NCBI GenBank assembly: GCA_032768795.1
Contig: CP136494.1
Location: 682,001-746,000, forward strand
Direction of reading: 5' to 3'
Source of the DNA: Tremella fuciformis
Taxonomy: Eukaryota; Basidiomycota; Tremellomycetes; Tremellales; Tremellaceae
DNA: 64,000 nt
The notes under the pieces are model-generated. The model searched no databases. It worked only from the letters and a program-made list of their open reading frames with translations, and had not been told where the DNA came from. Shown here one piece after another: positions 43,201-54,285 of the stretch. Made by a program: the position numbers and the translations under genes. Position 1 is the stretch's first letter. Each line of letters starts with the position of its first letter.

Positions 43201-45755
43201 GAGGGTATGATTGGAACGAGGGGAAAAAGTCGACAACAATGATGACTACAAGTCGATCAAGTCGTTTGTTTGCGACTCCGTCGAGGTAAACTCTGTCGAA
43301 GACGCGAAAGGCTCCTTCCACCAGATTGTTAGTGGTAAACGGTCCCCCTCGAGTCACGTTGGGCGGAAGTCCATAATCGACAAGACATTCCCGCCAACGA
43401 TCGCTAAACCACCAGTTCATAAGCCAGGTATCGATCTTGCTCCATATCGTCTCGATCGACTGATCCGGCCGCAGCAAAGCTCTGATGCTTTGGCGGAACT
43501 CTTCGTAAACGTCCGGCCACTGGCTTTCGTCCGGGCATCTCTGGCATTTTCGTAATGCTCGCAGGAAACACACCGTCTGTAGTCTGCCTCGCTCATTCCT
43601 GCCGAAGAGGTGACCTCCCTTGAGACGAGCAGCTTGCATGAAGTGGAACTGGCACAAGATTATGGTGACATTTCCCCACACCTCTCGAATAGCGTTCCTC
43701 TCAGCGTCGTCGCAGTCGATGGTCACAAAGGCGGGACAAAATTCTTCCGCTACCACCACGTCCTCCGCATACGAGAGGAGATCTGCGGAATGCTTTGCCG
43801 GAAGGGTGGACCTGTCGGGCTCATCAAGTATTCGCTGTGCTTCGTCCTGGATCGCTTGTCGGACTTTGCGGAGGAACATGGTGTAAGTCTCGGTGTCGGC
43901 ATGGCTAGAAACCATGACAGCAACTACTAGTGAGCTTACGAGTGATGGACAGAGGAGTGCTAGGCGTACCTGGGACGAGGTGCCCATATTCATTTGACGT
44001 CGATACGATTGTGACGGGGCTACGATTCGCATTTTTGTTCCGCCAGGAGCTATCAACGTTGAGCCCGTTTTCAGCTGCAAAGCGCAGGGCGTTATGTAGA
44101 CCATGAGGGGGGGCGATGATACACATGAAGCGAGAATTTTTGTCGAAGCGAGGTGATCGCATGTCATAGAGAAGCGATGGATACTCGCAGCTGACAAGTG
44201 AGCATCTCCTCCCGGAAACTTGAGCACTTGCCGGGACTCACAATAGGAAGCTTTCGGGATGCCTTCGGTTCAGTACCTCGATAGCAGCTAGTGGCATCTC
44301 GTCCAGCCGTTCGCGCCGCATAGCTGTCTCCAGAGCTGTCTCGAAGTCCTTCTCGGTGGGTCCCTGATGCGCCAATGGCCCATTTGCCGCCAACATTGTG
44401 CGATGAGCACTCCCATTTCGCTCGCTGATCTTCCATAGCTTCTTCATCTTGCTCATCAAGGTTCCTAATGATGTGGCGGAGGTGTGTAGGAAGTTACGCG
44501 CGGCCAGGGAGATTCGGAGGAGCTCCTTGTTCTGCGGTTCCGCATGAAATTCCGGCATGCCGAGGATGAGAAACGCTACACCCTTCTCTATGGATGACGG
44601 CGTCATCTCAAGCTGGCGACTTCAGCCATTGGGACTCCAGGTGGAATGCAACAAACTCACAAAGAGATTGAAAGGGCAAGGAGCATGCTTTCTCGTGGGA
44701 ATGACTTCTTCCGGCGTATCATCTCGTTCTTGAGGATGATCAAGAAGCTGCAGGAAGTTGTCGGTCTTTCCGCTCGGGTTGACGTGTAGATGGTAGGCGG
44801 GATCCACTCTCTCGCAACTGCCCGAACACGTGTAGACGGATCTCCATACACATTTGTCCGGGCCTTCTTCCAACGCGTACGAATCGACGGCGAACTTCGC
44901 AAACCGCCCGCGTACATCGTAAGGCTTGAGACCGGGGGGTCCCAAGAATCGAACAGTCACGAGTTTGGAGACTGTTTGATATTGTAGGTTGTAATCGTTA
45001 TTCTACTTACTCAGCACGCTCATGAACAACATGGTAGTTCTCACCAGGGAATCGAAAACAATTGGCAGCTGATCGAGGAGAACCTGTTTCTTCTCATATG
45101 CGGCAGCATCGTGAAGCGGAGGTCCGACGCCGGAGAGGTATTTCTCGACCAGGCGATAGTTCGCTGCGAGCTGCAAGTTGATGCCCGGCATGGCTTGGCG
45201 GTCCTCAATTGCCTTCACTTCATCGTCATGCAGTATCGGCAGATCATCTCCCCAATCCTCCAAGGCCCGACGACTCCAGAATTCCTCCCGAGCCGGCAAA
45301 GAGTCGTCTAAAATGGGAGCGTAGGTGGTAGCATTCCGAGCGCGGAGCTTAGGCGTTTCCGCTGCCTGAATCGACGAGGCCTCGAGGGGCCGGAAACGGC
45401 CGATCCTCGGTGTGTCAGACGGAGTGTGCTCGTCATCTCTTGTATGAGTGCCGAACGAGACATCTGAGCCGAGATCTAGGTTCTGTGGGGCGCTGGCCGA
45501 GTTGTCGAGAAGCTCTGAAGAGGGCTGAGCGGAGAAAGGGGATGCGGCCGGCCTATCTTTTGCTCGATCAAGCACTGAAGCTTTAGACTGCGGGGTCGGA
45601 TAGGCAGTCGGAGTGGGTGAACAGCTGGACGATCGCGCGATCAAATCAGGGGAGCTTGCAGTGACAGGTCGGTATTGATATGCTGGTCGGCCAGGGGTAC
45701 GGCTGGCCAAGCTGCCGACCGGGATGCTCACCCGCGGTAGCGATTTCTTCCCCAT
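40269..45755 (-). CDS. MULE transposase fused to USP-like and Ulp1-like protease domains
   Basis: Seven exons: 45755-45011, 44971-44661, 44612-44242, 44190-43970, 43926-42199, 42148-40749 and 40712-40269. They total 5220 nt, exactly 1740 codons. Order: a disordered N-terminus (MGKKSLPRVS); a region ending CEYPSLLYDM; the MULE transposase core (VSSHADTETYTMFL, then TIDCDDAERNAIREVW near 620 and CQFHFMQAARL near 645); and a SWIM-like CSCPYFQQTGKQC. Next a USP Cys box (GNQCFALSLFHIVL, Cys near 1065), a CPTC pair and a USP His box (NVGHYVCIVLSEGAWWEIDD, His near 1320). Last a C48/Ulp1 triad: H near 1564 (NQHWVLLVVYG), D near 1581 (IYDGYG), Q1651 and C1657 (QNDGYSCGPLAL). Expected nuclear. MULEs with Ulp1 are known in plants; I know of none joined to a USP domain. 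Confidence 0.88.
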
Positions 45756-45995
45756 CGATGGCAAGTGAGAGACAGTCAAAGAGCAAGCAGTGATGAGGAA
45801 ACAGCAAGTCAGATGCGACACGCACGCACCTGTGAGAAGCAAAAACACACTAACGGGCAAACACGGGGAAGTTGGATGATTATCTACGCGCAATGACCCC
45901 GGCCATCACTTGAGCCCGTGATGTTTGTATCTTGCAATCCCAAATTCTTTCAACAGCCCTACAATACTTGCGACCTGCCCCAGCCGATCAATAGC

Positions 45996-46552
45996 ATGGC
46001 CGAAAGCATTAATGCGCACACCAGCAGGATCTTCCGCGAGTTGGAGGGGACAAGGGTCGGCATCGAAGGCGGGACAAGGTTACGACAAGGGCGGGGCTTC
46101 GTAGAATTAAGGCGGACCTACAACGCCGTCTACGGAGAGTACGGGCCTTTCGCTTGGTCGGTTGTGATGGCGCATGAAGGGCCTCTGGTGGCTACACAGT
46201 CAGTTCTGGCTGGCACAGCGTTTCCGGAAGTTCCGCTGACGTTGAGGATTGAATTTGACGGCTTGACTTTCACGATTCATGGCACACACCATAGCACGAT
46301 GTTTCCATTCTCGAATGGCTATACTCCTGGCATCATCATGGAGGAGTATGGCGCCTTCCTCAGGCTCATGAGTCCAAAAAAAAGGCCGGAGTGAGTAATA
46401 AGTGCCGAAGAGGACAGTCAGACTGCTGAGCTGATGTCAGCCTCGTCGAGCGGGTCCTGGACATTTTAGACGAGTGGGAGGTGTTGCTGCCCCAGGGTCG
46501 CAACTTCCTGTGGACGCTATGCAAGGTGTTTGCCCCGGAGGCCTTTCAGTGA
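45996..46552 (+). CDS. MULE accessory protein, 168 residues
   Basis: Two exons (45996-46390, 46441-46552) total 507 nt, 169 codons. An alternative in-frame ATG at 45921 would add 25 residues. Helical start (AESINAHTSRIFRELEGTRV), a beta-rich middle (GPFAWSVVMAHEGPLVATQS, LTLRIEFDGLTFTIHG) and a short helical end in the second exon (LVERVLDILDEWEVLL). I do not recognise it. It starts about 240 bp from the divergently transcribed transposase start, so the two probably share a promoter region. Confidence 0.65.
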
Positions 46553-47517
46553 CACCTCCAGCGAGGCGGAAATTCGGGCGGAAGTTGTAATGGCGAGGAC
46601 GGACGGGATGCTCCATCGAGGCGAGCCTACAAAGGGAGAAGCGGGGCAGCCAGCGGGCAGGGCGAGACAGAGATATGATCTGGACTCTTTACGGTAGAAT
46701 GTTAGGTCTTTTGGGACAGCTCTGTGTGTAGCAAGCCTCATGCACCGCTCTGCCGGCAGCATGATCCTGTGATCGTGATAGCTTGCGCTACGATAAGTGC
46801 GGACATGCAACATCAGCTCAATCAAATGTACGCCAGGGTGACAGTGCTCACCGCTTCTGTCGCAGAATGCCTGTAGTCATTGCAGCAGGTTGGATGTCTG
46901 AGATGCAACTGCCACCGCTGTGTCAAGCCGTTCCCTTCGACCCAAGGGACCATTCGTTCCGCACCACCCGCCGGCCAAGCGCCGCTTTGCAAAGGCTCGA
47001 ACGAGATCAGCGGATGCCTGCCCTTCCCGTTCTTTGCATCGCCGCCCGCAAAGTCGAAGACTGGCTCCCCGATGGACATACGTGCGCTTTGCCTTGGCCC
47101 CCTGTGTCTGGGTGTCGGCCGATGCTGCAGAGCGTACAGAGGAGTCCGGGTATGGTGACGACTTCGGGGAAAGCAGAGAATCAGAGGGAACTGGTGAATG
47201 CGAAGACCTTGCGACGTCGCAGCGGATCCGCAGCGGATCCGCAGGGATGGATCGGACCCTCTGCGGAGACGCAGTCGAAGCAGATCCTCCGCAGCGGTTC
47301 CGTTGCGACAGAAAGGAACCCTCGCCGTTGAGTCTGCGGAGGTTGGTGGCAATGTGTCTGACAGGCTTTCGCGCACCCTCAAAGTTGGCAGAGATGTCCG
47401 CTTCTGACTACATAAGAAGACTTGAGAGCTAGATATGCGCATATGCAATCTGGACTGGACGAAATAGACTTTGTATGGTTCCGCCGGAGATCTGTAGAGT
47501 TCTCCGCTGAACCTGTC
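46553..47517. other. MULE right subterminal region
   Basis: Non-coding, about 960 bases, with clustered CCGC/GCGG motifs, including a direct repeat of AGCGGATCCGC at 47221-47243 and GCGGAGGT at 47336-47343. Likely transposase-binding sites; inference. Confidence 0.5.
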
Positions 47518-47588
47518 GGGAAACCGGGGATACCGTGAGAAATCCTGTTGGGAATAAATACGATTATGTCCAGAATATCTGGTTTTGC
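47518..47588 (-). repeat. MULE right terminal inverted repeat
   Basis: Reverse complement of the left repeat with scattered differences; about 71 bp. Confidence 0.88.
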
Positions 47589-47598
47589 GAAGTGGAGG
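47589..47598 (+). repeat. MULE target-site duplication, right
   Basis: GAAGTGGAGG, matching 37282-37291. Confidence 0.8.
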
Positions 47599-48029
47599 AA
47601 GGCTGAAACGTCCTTTCTTAAGCGATCACGTCGTGCCCCAAGTGCTGTGCTAACACCCGTGCCCGGCTCCATGTTCGTCTCCACTCTACTATCTGGCGCA
47701 TAGGCCGTATCGGCTCTTCCTTACTCACTCTTGATGACCGACTCGATCTGTTCGACGCTGTCCTCGGAGGATCTTTCAGCCGCAACGGGCAGCTTGACCC
47801 GGGAGATGCAGCTGTGGGCCGCGTCAATAAGGCAACAGGGTATCGTGGACGTGACTTATTCCGGGCGAAGCACGGTTAACGGTGAGAGGGCTGTTGAATT
47901 GACAAGTGCCTGGCGTGAAAGCATGAGGGGGTAGGCTTGCGAGGCAATCCAAAGGATAGGCATCCGAGGTCAAGTCAAGTGCGACGCCCGTAAGACGGCG
48001 TGTCAGCGACGTTACATTTACTTACCTAG

Positions 48030-49554
48030 TGATGATGCGCTGCTCGCGACGTTGCGACCTTGGCCCGGAGCTGTCGGATCGCCGAGTGAGATCTTCAATG
48101 TCCCGTCCGAGCTGTATGACGCAGTCCAAACTAGCATAGGTGAGGTGAGTAGTGGGTTTGTTTCACTCGTGTGCATTCGCCGGACGGTGCATGAGAAGCA
48201 GCAAGTGAAGATGCGTATGGATGGCAGACGGCGTCTGACAGAGGTGATGACTGATCGGCAGGATCCGGGCAAAGCTCCCTTGGAAGACGCCATGGCCGGA
48301 TTCACCTCGCTCCCGTCATCATGTGTATCGCGTTTTCCGCCTCTTTCCCGCCAGCTGCTCGTGCTCTCGGTCTTCCGATACACGGTCGCGAACATCCGTC
48401 ACATGCGACGGAACTACTGCGAGGAGTCGCTCTGGCAGAGCAACGTGGAGAGCATGTTCAACGTTCTATTATCGTCGTCCCAGTGGCTCCACGCGGCGCA
48501 GTGAGTGTGCCTCCCCCCCCCCCCCCCCCCCCGGTCCTCCTCCTACCCCTCCTCTGATGGGAACGCATTGGCCAGGTCGGCGTTTGTGTGACCGCGGCGA
48601 GACCATGACCATTGAATACTAATCTTAGCACCGATACGCACCTTCATCGTGACGTGGCCGACCCATTCGGGGACTTCGTCGAGGTCAAGCCAGATATCAC
48701 CATCGGTATGCTCAAGGGCAGAATCGACTTTCGACAGGGAGATGAGTCGATACCGTCAGGCGAGGAGATCGAGATGTATGCAGCGAGTCGGGGTGTGCTG
48801 TACAACCTCAATCAGCGTCAGTGATCCACAGTACCTGCGCGTGTATACAAAACCGCTCGAGCTGACAACCAGTCTCGTCCAGCCCGTGGTTCCCTCACCT
48901 CATCTGCGAGGTCAAAAGTCTTCAATGCTCGCCGGCCGAGGTGGAGAGACAGATCGTCAACGGCATGTACTACGCCCTCAACATCCACCTCGAGCTCGCA
49001 ACGCTCGCTGAACAAGCCGACCCCGTCACCTACGCCCGGAACCCAATCGACCATGTATTGAGTAGTGTGTACGGCTTGACCTTTGTCGGAGAATACTGGA
49101 CATTGTGGATGCTGGCCGGGCGTGCGGATGGGGCTGAGCCGAAATACGTAAGTCGCGACGTCGTATGTGGTGTGGCGTGTCTTGTGGTGGTGGTATCGAC
49201 CAGTTGGGCATCGTGGGGGAAAGAGCGGCAAAATGTAGTCGAGTCGCGCCGGCCGGGAGAGGCAAGCTATCGCACAGAGTTTGAGCTTATGATCAGCCAA
49301 TGCTCCAGCTCGGCCACGGACTTGGGCGGGATGTTGGCGACATGAAACGTCTCTTTGTCCTACTGGAGCGGATCGAGGCAGAAGCACAGAAACGCGTGGA
49401 GGCGATCGGATTGTGGCTCTACTGTTTGCGCAACACATCTCCAAAACTCAAGCGGGCAGGGGCCCAGGTCGAGGTGGCAGCCCGCGATGAACATGAAGAG
49501 GTCACGCCCAAACACCCGACGAGCGCGACAATCCAGCTCGGCTCGTCACGCTGA
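48030..49554 (+). CDS. Fungal PD-(D/E)XK nuclease-like protein
   Basis: Several exons; both ends are uncertain, and coding DNA may extend upstream to about 47.65 kb. Visible parts in order: SEIFNVPSELYDAVQTSI; a helical segment with RRNYCEESLWQSNVESMFNV; then DFVEVKPDITIGMLKGRIDF, followed by SIPSGEEIEMYAASRGVLYN; PWFPHLICEVKSS; and EVERQ/MERQIVNGMYYALNIHLELA. Spacing of KPD...PHLICEVK resembles the D...ExK core of the fungal PD-(D/E)XK nuclease-like family, whose biological role is not established. The intron after 48504 contains a C20 run. It lies next to the right end of the MULE. Confidence 0.5.
48513..48532 (+). repeat. C20 homopolymer in an intron
   Basis: Twenty C directly after the donor region of an intron of the PD-(D/E)XK-like gene. 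Confidence 0.9.
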
Positions 49555-50709
49555 GGCTGGGGTTGGCGGCACCGCTGAGGAGAGAAAGCAAGTCGGCGCG
49601 AGAGAAAGACAAGACAGAGACCGCTTCTGAAAGAGGCCGAGTCCATGCTGGAGGCAGATCGCATGAGGAGTCGCCCGCATGAAGCAGGCAACTCCCAGAT
49701 GTTCGAGCTAGCCAGGGTGCTTGCGCGGGATTGCCGAAAGTCAAGGCTCAGGATCAAGTCATCGGGCCTCGGCAGAAGTGCTGCGTCGGTCTCAAGATCA
49801 AAGGCCAAGGTTCTCGGTTGGCTCTCAGGCGTGTCGGCTTCGGCCAGCAGCGACGATAGTGGCAGTGGGGAATCAGCCGTTTGAAACGATGAGGCACCAG
49901 ATCGTCAGGACGATATGTCGTTGTCCTTGGACAGGGAACGAGAGCCTGAGGACGTGAGATGAGCGCGCATTGCGCCGATCTTGCAGTCTACGCTGACGCT
50001 GGGGGACGTTGGAATTGGGCAATACGCTCTCTTCGCCGAGGCAACCTCTACGACTTCCGAATAGAACGACCTTGTAGAATGGTGCCTCCTGTTGTTCCTC
50101 ATCACTCATAGCAGCCGCTGAGCGAGCGACAGGTGACCGGGACTACACAGCCAGAGGTGTTTAGACTCCATCGGGTGGTACAGTTTCGTGTCACGCTCCG
50201 AGAGATCCCAGGAGAGCACTCTCTGACATTGCAATACTCCATGCAAGAGGATGTCTTGCAAAAGAAGAGTAAAGTGTATCAAGACAGATGGCGAGTGACA
50301 GTAGTCATTTTTCGTGTGACCGGTCAGTGTGCGCCGATACAGTACATCGACCCCTCATAACTGGTGACAACGACTCGGACAACTCGGACGACTCGTGCAG
50401 TACTGATCGTTCCCTTTGCATTGACTGAACTAACATCCCTTGAGCGCCGGCATGCCGACTGTCCAGTGTGATCCTTTGACTGGTCTGAGCTACCTGACGA
50501 GGATCTCGACGAGTCTGGGCGCCGCGCTATGTTAGACTAAAGCACTGTCCAGCTCAAAGCGAGGCCCGATTCCCGCAAAGGTCAGCGCTGCACCCTCGAT
50601 ACCGATCGAGGGTCCAGGGAGGCCGGCTGCAGGCCCTTGAGCACGTATAAGGGCCACTCTCATCGCTGATGCGGCTCATCTGGGTGATCTTACTGCTCCC
50701 GCTTGCAAG
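49555..50709. other. intergenic
   Basis: About 1.15 kb without a supported gene. Frames on both strands are short and composition-driven. Confidence 0.4.
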
Positions 50710-52672
50710 ATGACAAGCAAGAAGCCTGCGCACTTCGTGGCCATTCCGCTGGGCGCCTGGTACTTGGTATATATCTCATCTGCCACGGCAGAGACTGATG
50801 CGCAGGGGTCACCTGCGCCCTCATCTGCACCTCCTCCTCAACCTCCTACGGGTGCACCCCGAGTTACACCTCACGCTCCTCATTCAACCTTCTTCGCTAG
50901 CCAGCGTCGAGAAGGAGCTCAAGTCGGTCGCACTGCAGCATTCACAGCCGGCGTCCCTCTCCGCGAGGGCCGATGCGCCCGAGCTCGCCGCGTCGGCGGG
51001 CGCGCCCGCAGTGGACGACCGCATGCAGCTGATTGTCGTTTCGTCCCCTGGTGCGAGCAACAAAGCTGGCTTCGTCCCCGACGACATGGTCGCCGAAGCC
51101 ATGAACTTTGCCAAGCTCTTGCCTGACTTTCTCAAGGGCGCCTTTGCGGGAGAGAGGAAGCTCGGGGTTGGCCATATGGCCGAGAACAGGTTCGCAGATG
51201 TGCCCGTGTCCTTTGTGATGTACGACGCGAGTCCCGGTCCGCCCCTCGACGCGATTGCGCTGCTGACGGCCAGCTCTTTCAGAGCTTTGTGCCGGACGTC
51301 GTCGGCGACGTTCGTAAAGAGCTGGAGCTCGGCGGCCTCCCGCTCATCGGCGTGTTTCCAACTATCGCCGCATCCATATGGAAGTGCGTTCCCTATTCTG
51401 CCCACTCTCCCGGGCCTCGCTGACCGAAGCCATTTTGCCCCCGGCAGCTATGTCGAGATCATGGAAACCAAAGTGAAAGCGGCCATCGGACAAGGCATAT
51501 CTCCCCTGGATGCTTATGCCAAGTACGGGTTCGCTTCGTATGGCGACGTGGTCCGCGTCCCTGGCTTGCCGCCCAAGTACGACTACGAATACATGCCCAT
51601 GGGCGGCGCGATGATGATGCCGCCTTCCGTAAGCCAGCAGGTGGCGGGCATGTACCGCGCTGCTTGGCACCCCAGCACGACGGCCTTGATCACGACTACC
51701 ACCCAGGAGCTCGAAGAGGAGTGTCATGCCGCCGTAGAGCGTGCTCTGGGCAAGCCCGTGCTCATGGCGGGGTGAGCGGACACGCACGGACAGTGCTGAG
51801 CCTGACTGAAAGCTAGGATGCAATTCCCCGAAAGAATGTGGCGAGGCGCCAAGATGCCCAGAAGCTATGCGAGCGATGAAGACAAGCACGTCATGGGCTT
51901 CTTGGACGACATGCAGGCCAAGCACGGCGACAAATCCGTAGTCTACGTATCGTGGGTACCTGCGACTCACCTCGCCCGCTCGTTGACTGTCGCTGGCTGG
52001 TTGTCGCTCACCCGAACAGATTCGGTTCCATCTGGTATCCTGCTCTCAGACCAGAGCTCGTCATCTACCTCCTCGACTCGCTCATCGAGTCTGGCCAGCC
52101 GTTCATTTTCGCCTACGCGACCTGGCTGCTGCCCAACCAGCCCGATGCGGTCAAAGAGCGCCTCGCCGCCTACCCCGATGGCTGCCTGATCAAATTCGCG
52201 CCGCAGTGGCAGATCCTCGAGCATCCCGCTACTGCTTTCGCAGTCACGCACTGCGGGGCCAACACGACTGCCGAGTGCATGATGAACGGGCTGCCCATCG
52301 TGGCCATGCCTTTCGGTGCGGATCAAGGGGAACTGGCCGAGATGTGTGAGCGGGAGCAGACCTCGCTTGACCGGTCCCGCAAGAGCTGATTGCGATTCAG
52401 ACTGCGGCGTGTACAAAGCTGGCGTGACGCTCAAGCAGCCATACACGTTCAAGGAGGGCAACGACCGCTTCCACACGCTTTACGACGGGACAGAGATACT
52501 CGGTACCGAGGACGCCATCAAGGCGGAGATGAAGGCCACCTGGGCGCTGATGCGGGGTCCCGAGGGCGACACGATGCGCCAGCGCATGGCGGGACTGCGA
52601 GAGAAGGCAAAGCAGAGCTGGCAAGAGGGCTGCTCCCGCCGGGCCATGGAGGCTGTGGCGCAGTATTTCTGA
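50710..52672 (+). CDS. UDP-glycosyltransferase (GT1 family)
   Basis: Several exons; the first intron is 50760-50805. The N-terminus MTSKKPAHFVAIPLGAWGHL shows the GHxxP-like acceptor-side motif of GT-B enzymes after splicing. The C-terminal nucleotide-sugar domain contains KFAPQWQILEHPA followed by THCGANTTAECMMNGLPIV, the family donor-binding signature (HCG...E...P), and a MPFGADQGE end. It transfers a sugar from a UDP donor to a small acceptor such as a lipid, sterol or xenobiotic; the acceptor cannot be told from sequence. No signal peptide or C-terminal anchor is seen, so it is probably cytosolic, unlike animal UGTs. Confidence 0.9.
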
Positions 52673-52750
52673 GCGAGTGGCGAAGCCCGCATGCCATGCG
52701 TCGTGCCGCTCTCTACATATCCGTATGAACGTATGCGATGATGTTGCTGC

Positions 52751-53691
52751 TCAGTTTGGCACTACCCGTATGCCCCGCCGTCTTCTCCATAATGCCAGCC
52801 CCTCGTCGAACAGTCTCCGGTCTGTCCCGCTGCCGGGCACTAGCTGCATCGTCACGCCAAGAGACTCGACCTCGTAATTGCGGTGCTCGTCGTCGAAAAA
52901 TAACTGTAGATCAGCCACGCCCAATCTCCACTGCCCGCGAGTATGCTCACCATCTGCTCGTATGGTATGCCCGTTTTGCAGTGTATCTCCGAAAAGTGCT
53001 TCAGCTTGGACGAGGGGTATATTTCCATCTGCGTCTAAGATGCGGTTTCCCACAGAATCTGATCGACTGACTGTGTTGAAGTACTCGACCGCCCGTACAG
53101 GTTTGCCCCCTTCAGTGAGCAACAACATGTCGAGAGCATCGCGAGCACTGGCGGGTCAATACGGCTTCTCAAGCTTTCAAGTGACTGACAGCTCTTTGGC
53201 GCTTGTCCGCGAGGCCGCCGCGATGTGTATACGCCGCCGCTTGAGCTCCGAAAGGATACCGGGCACTTCGCGATAAAACTCGAGGGTCTGTCCCCTCCTG
53301 GCTCATCAGCAATGTCGGAGGAGGAGAGGAGCCAATACACCTGTCGACCAGTTGATTGATCGTGTTGTCTTTCCGTCTCAGCGGCGGAGAAATGTGTGTC
53401 TACGCATCAGCTCATGGGCCACCGCTCGCCTCGCTGTCTCGTGCAAATCTTCACCCACATCGATCCACAAGTCCCACAAGGTGTAGCTGCGCCCGATGAG
53501 CCCTCCTCGTCTCCTCAACCCACCCCTGCGACCCTGCTTCAAGTCTTGGCGTGGTCGATTGTCCCAACGCCCACTCACTCGAGGTCAAAGGCTACGAGCA
53601 AAGGCCAAGCATCGGGATCTTCGGGCCCGACATTCCGAAGACTCTTCTCTGGCACCTCTTCCTCCGCGCCGTATCGATTTCGGCGTGGCAT
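52751..53691 (-). CDS. MDP1-type HAD phosphatase
   Basis: Starts MPRRNRYGAEEE at 53691. Exon 1 ends within the HAD nucleophile motif; splicing gives VAFDLDYTLWDLWID, the DxD motif with both aspartates. Later exons give IHIAAASRTSAK (motif II), then VRAVEYFN, and FFDDEHRNYEVESLGVTMQL (motif IV with two aspartates). This is the pattern of magnesium-dependent phosphatase 1, which removes phosphate from small sugar or protein substrates, probably in damage control of glycated compounds. A GT repeat lies upstream near 53790. Confidence 0.87.
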
Positions 53692-54285
53692 CGCTTCTGC
53701 TTTCGAGTGACGATGAGCACCCCTCTGATCCCTGTCCTCAACTGGACCAAGGTGCTGTTGACGAGATGGAAAGAACGAGATGGAAAGCTCTGTGTGTGTG
53801 TGTGTCGAAAACGTCTGAGCACTTCTAATCTCAGGGTGTGACGTAATTAACACGCCCCCGTCCACAGGAACCTAATCACCCATCGCACCACGTGACACAC
53901 AACTCGCGGGCTTGGCTTTCTGCTGGAATATCTTGTCTCGGGCCGACTTTTCGCTCCTCTCCATATCTGTATACTCATCTCTTAGCTCCTCTCGATCTCA
54001 GCCCGGTCGTACGCCCACGGCATGTGTATATAGGGCTTCAGATCACGCTCGATCATATTAGTGTAATTTGGCGAGGTCCGTGGGTTGCCCCAAGGGACTC
54101 GGCCTCCAAATATCTGGCGTCCGATTCGCTGGCCTCGACGACTTCGTTGGACTGGGCAGGTGCTAAAAGGACCGTGTCGAGGTCTTCGAGCAGGAAGAGG
54201 CCTCACCAGAGACCAAGGGCAACACCATCTGGCTTTGTACAGTCACCAGCCATCGCGAGCAGTCGAACGCACGCGCGGACGCGCC
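53692..54285. other. divergent promoter region
   Basis: About 590 bases between the phosphatase and the ABC transporter, transcribed away from each other; includes a short (GT)n run near 53790. Confidence 0.4.

Larger units (their letters stand above)
37292..47588. mobile_element. Mutator-like (MULE) DNA transposon, 10.3 kb
   Basis: Bounded by about 70-bp imperfect terminal inverted repeats (37292-37361 and 47518-47588) and a 10-bp direct repeat, within the 8-11 bp range usual for MULEs. It carries three genes: a 769-residue cysteine/coiled-coil protein (+), the 1739-residue transposase-protease fusion (-), and a 168-residue protein (+). Many copies of an ACCTCCGC/ACTTCCGC octamer occur in the subterminal DNA, in an intron and in coding sequence. 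All gene frames look intact, suggesting a recently active autonomous element. It inserted between a minus-strand RWD gene and a plus-strand gene. Confidence 0.9.

Noticed and set aside
45003..45893. Separate 296-residue gene on the minus strand
   Set aside because: The downstream end joins by a GTAAGT...CAG intron to the transposase exons and the total becomes an exact codon multiple, so it is the first exon of the fusion gene.
47618..47827. Minus-strand 69-codon frame next to the MULE
   Set aside because: Arginine/serine-rich, likely antisense of an upstream exon of the PD-(D/E)XK-like gene.
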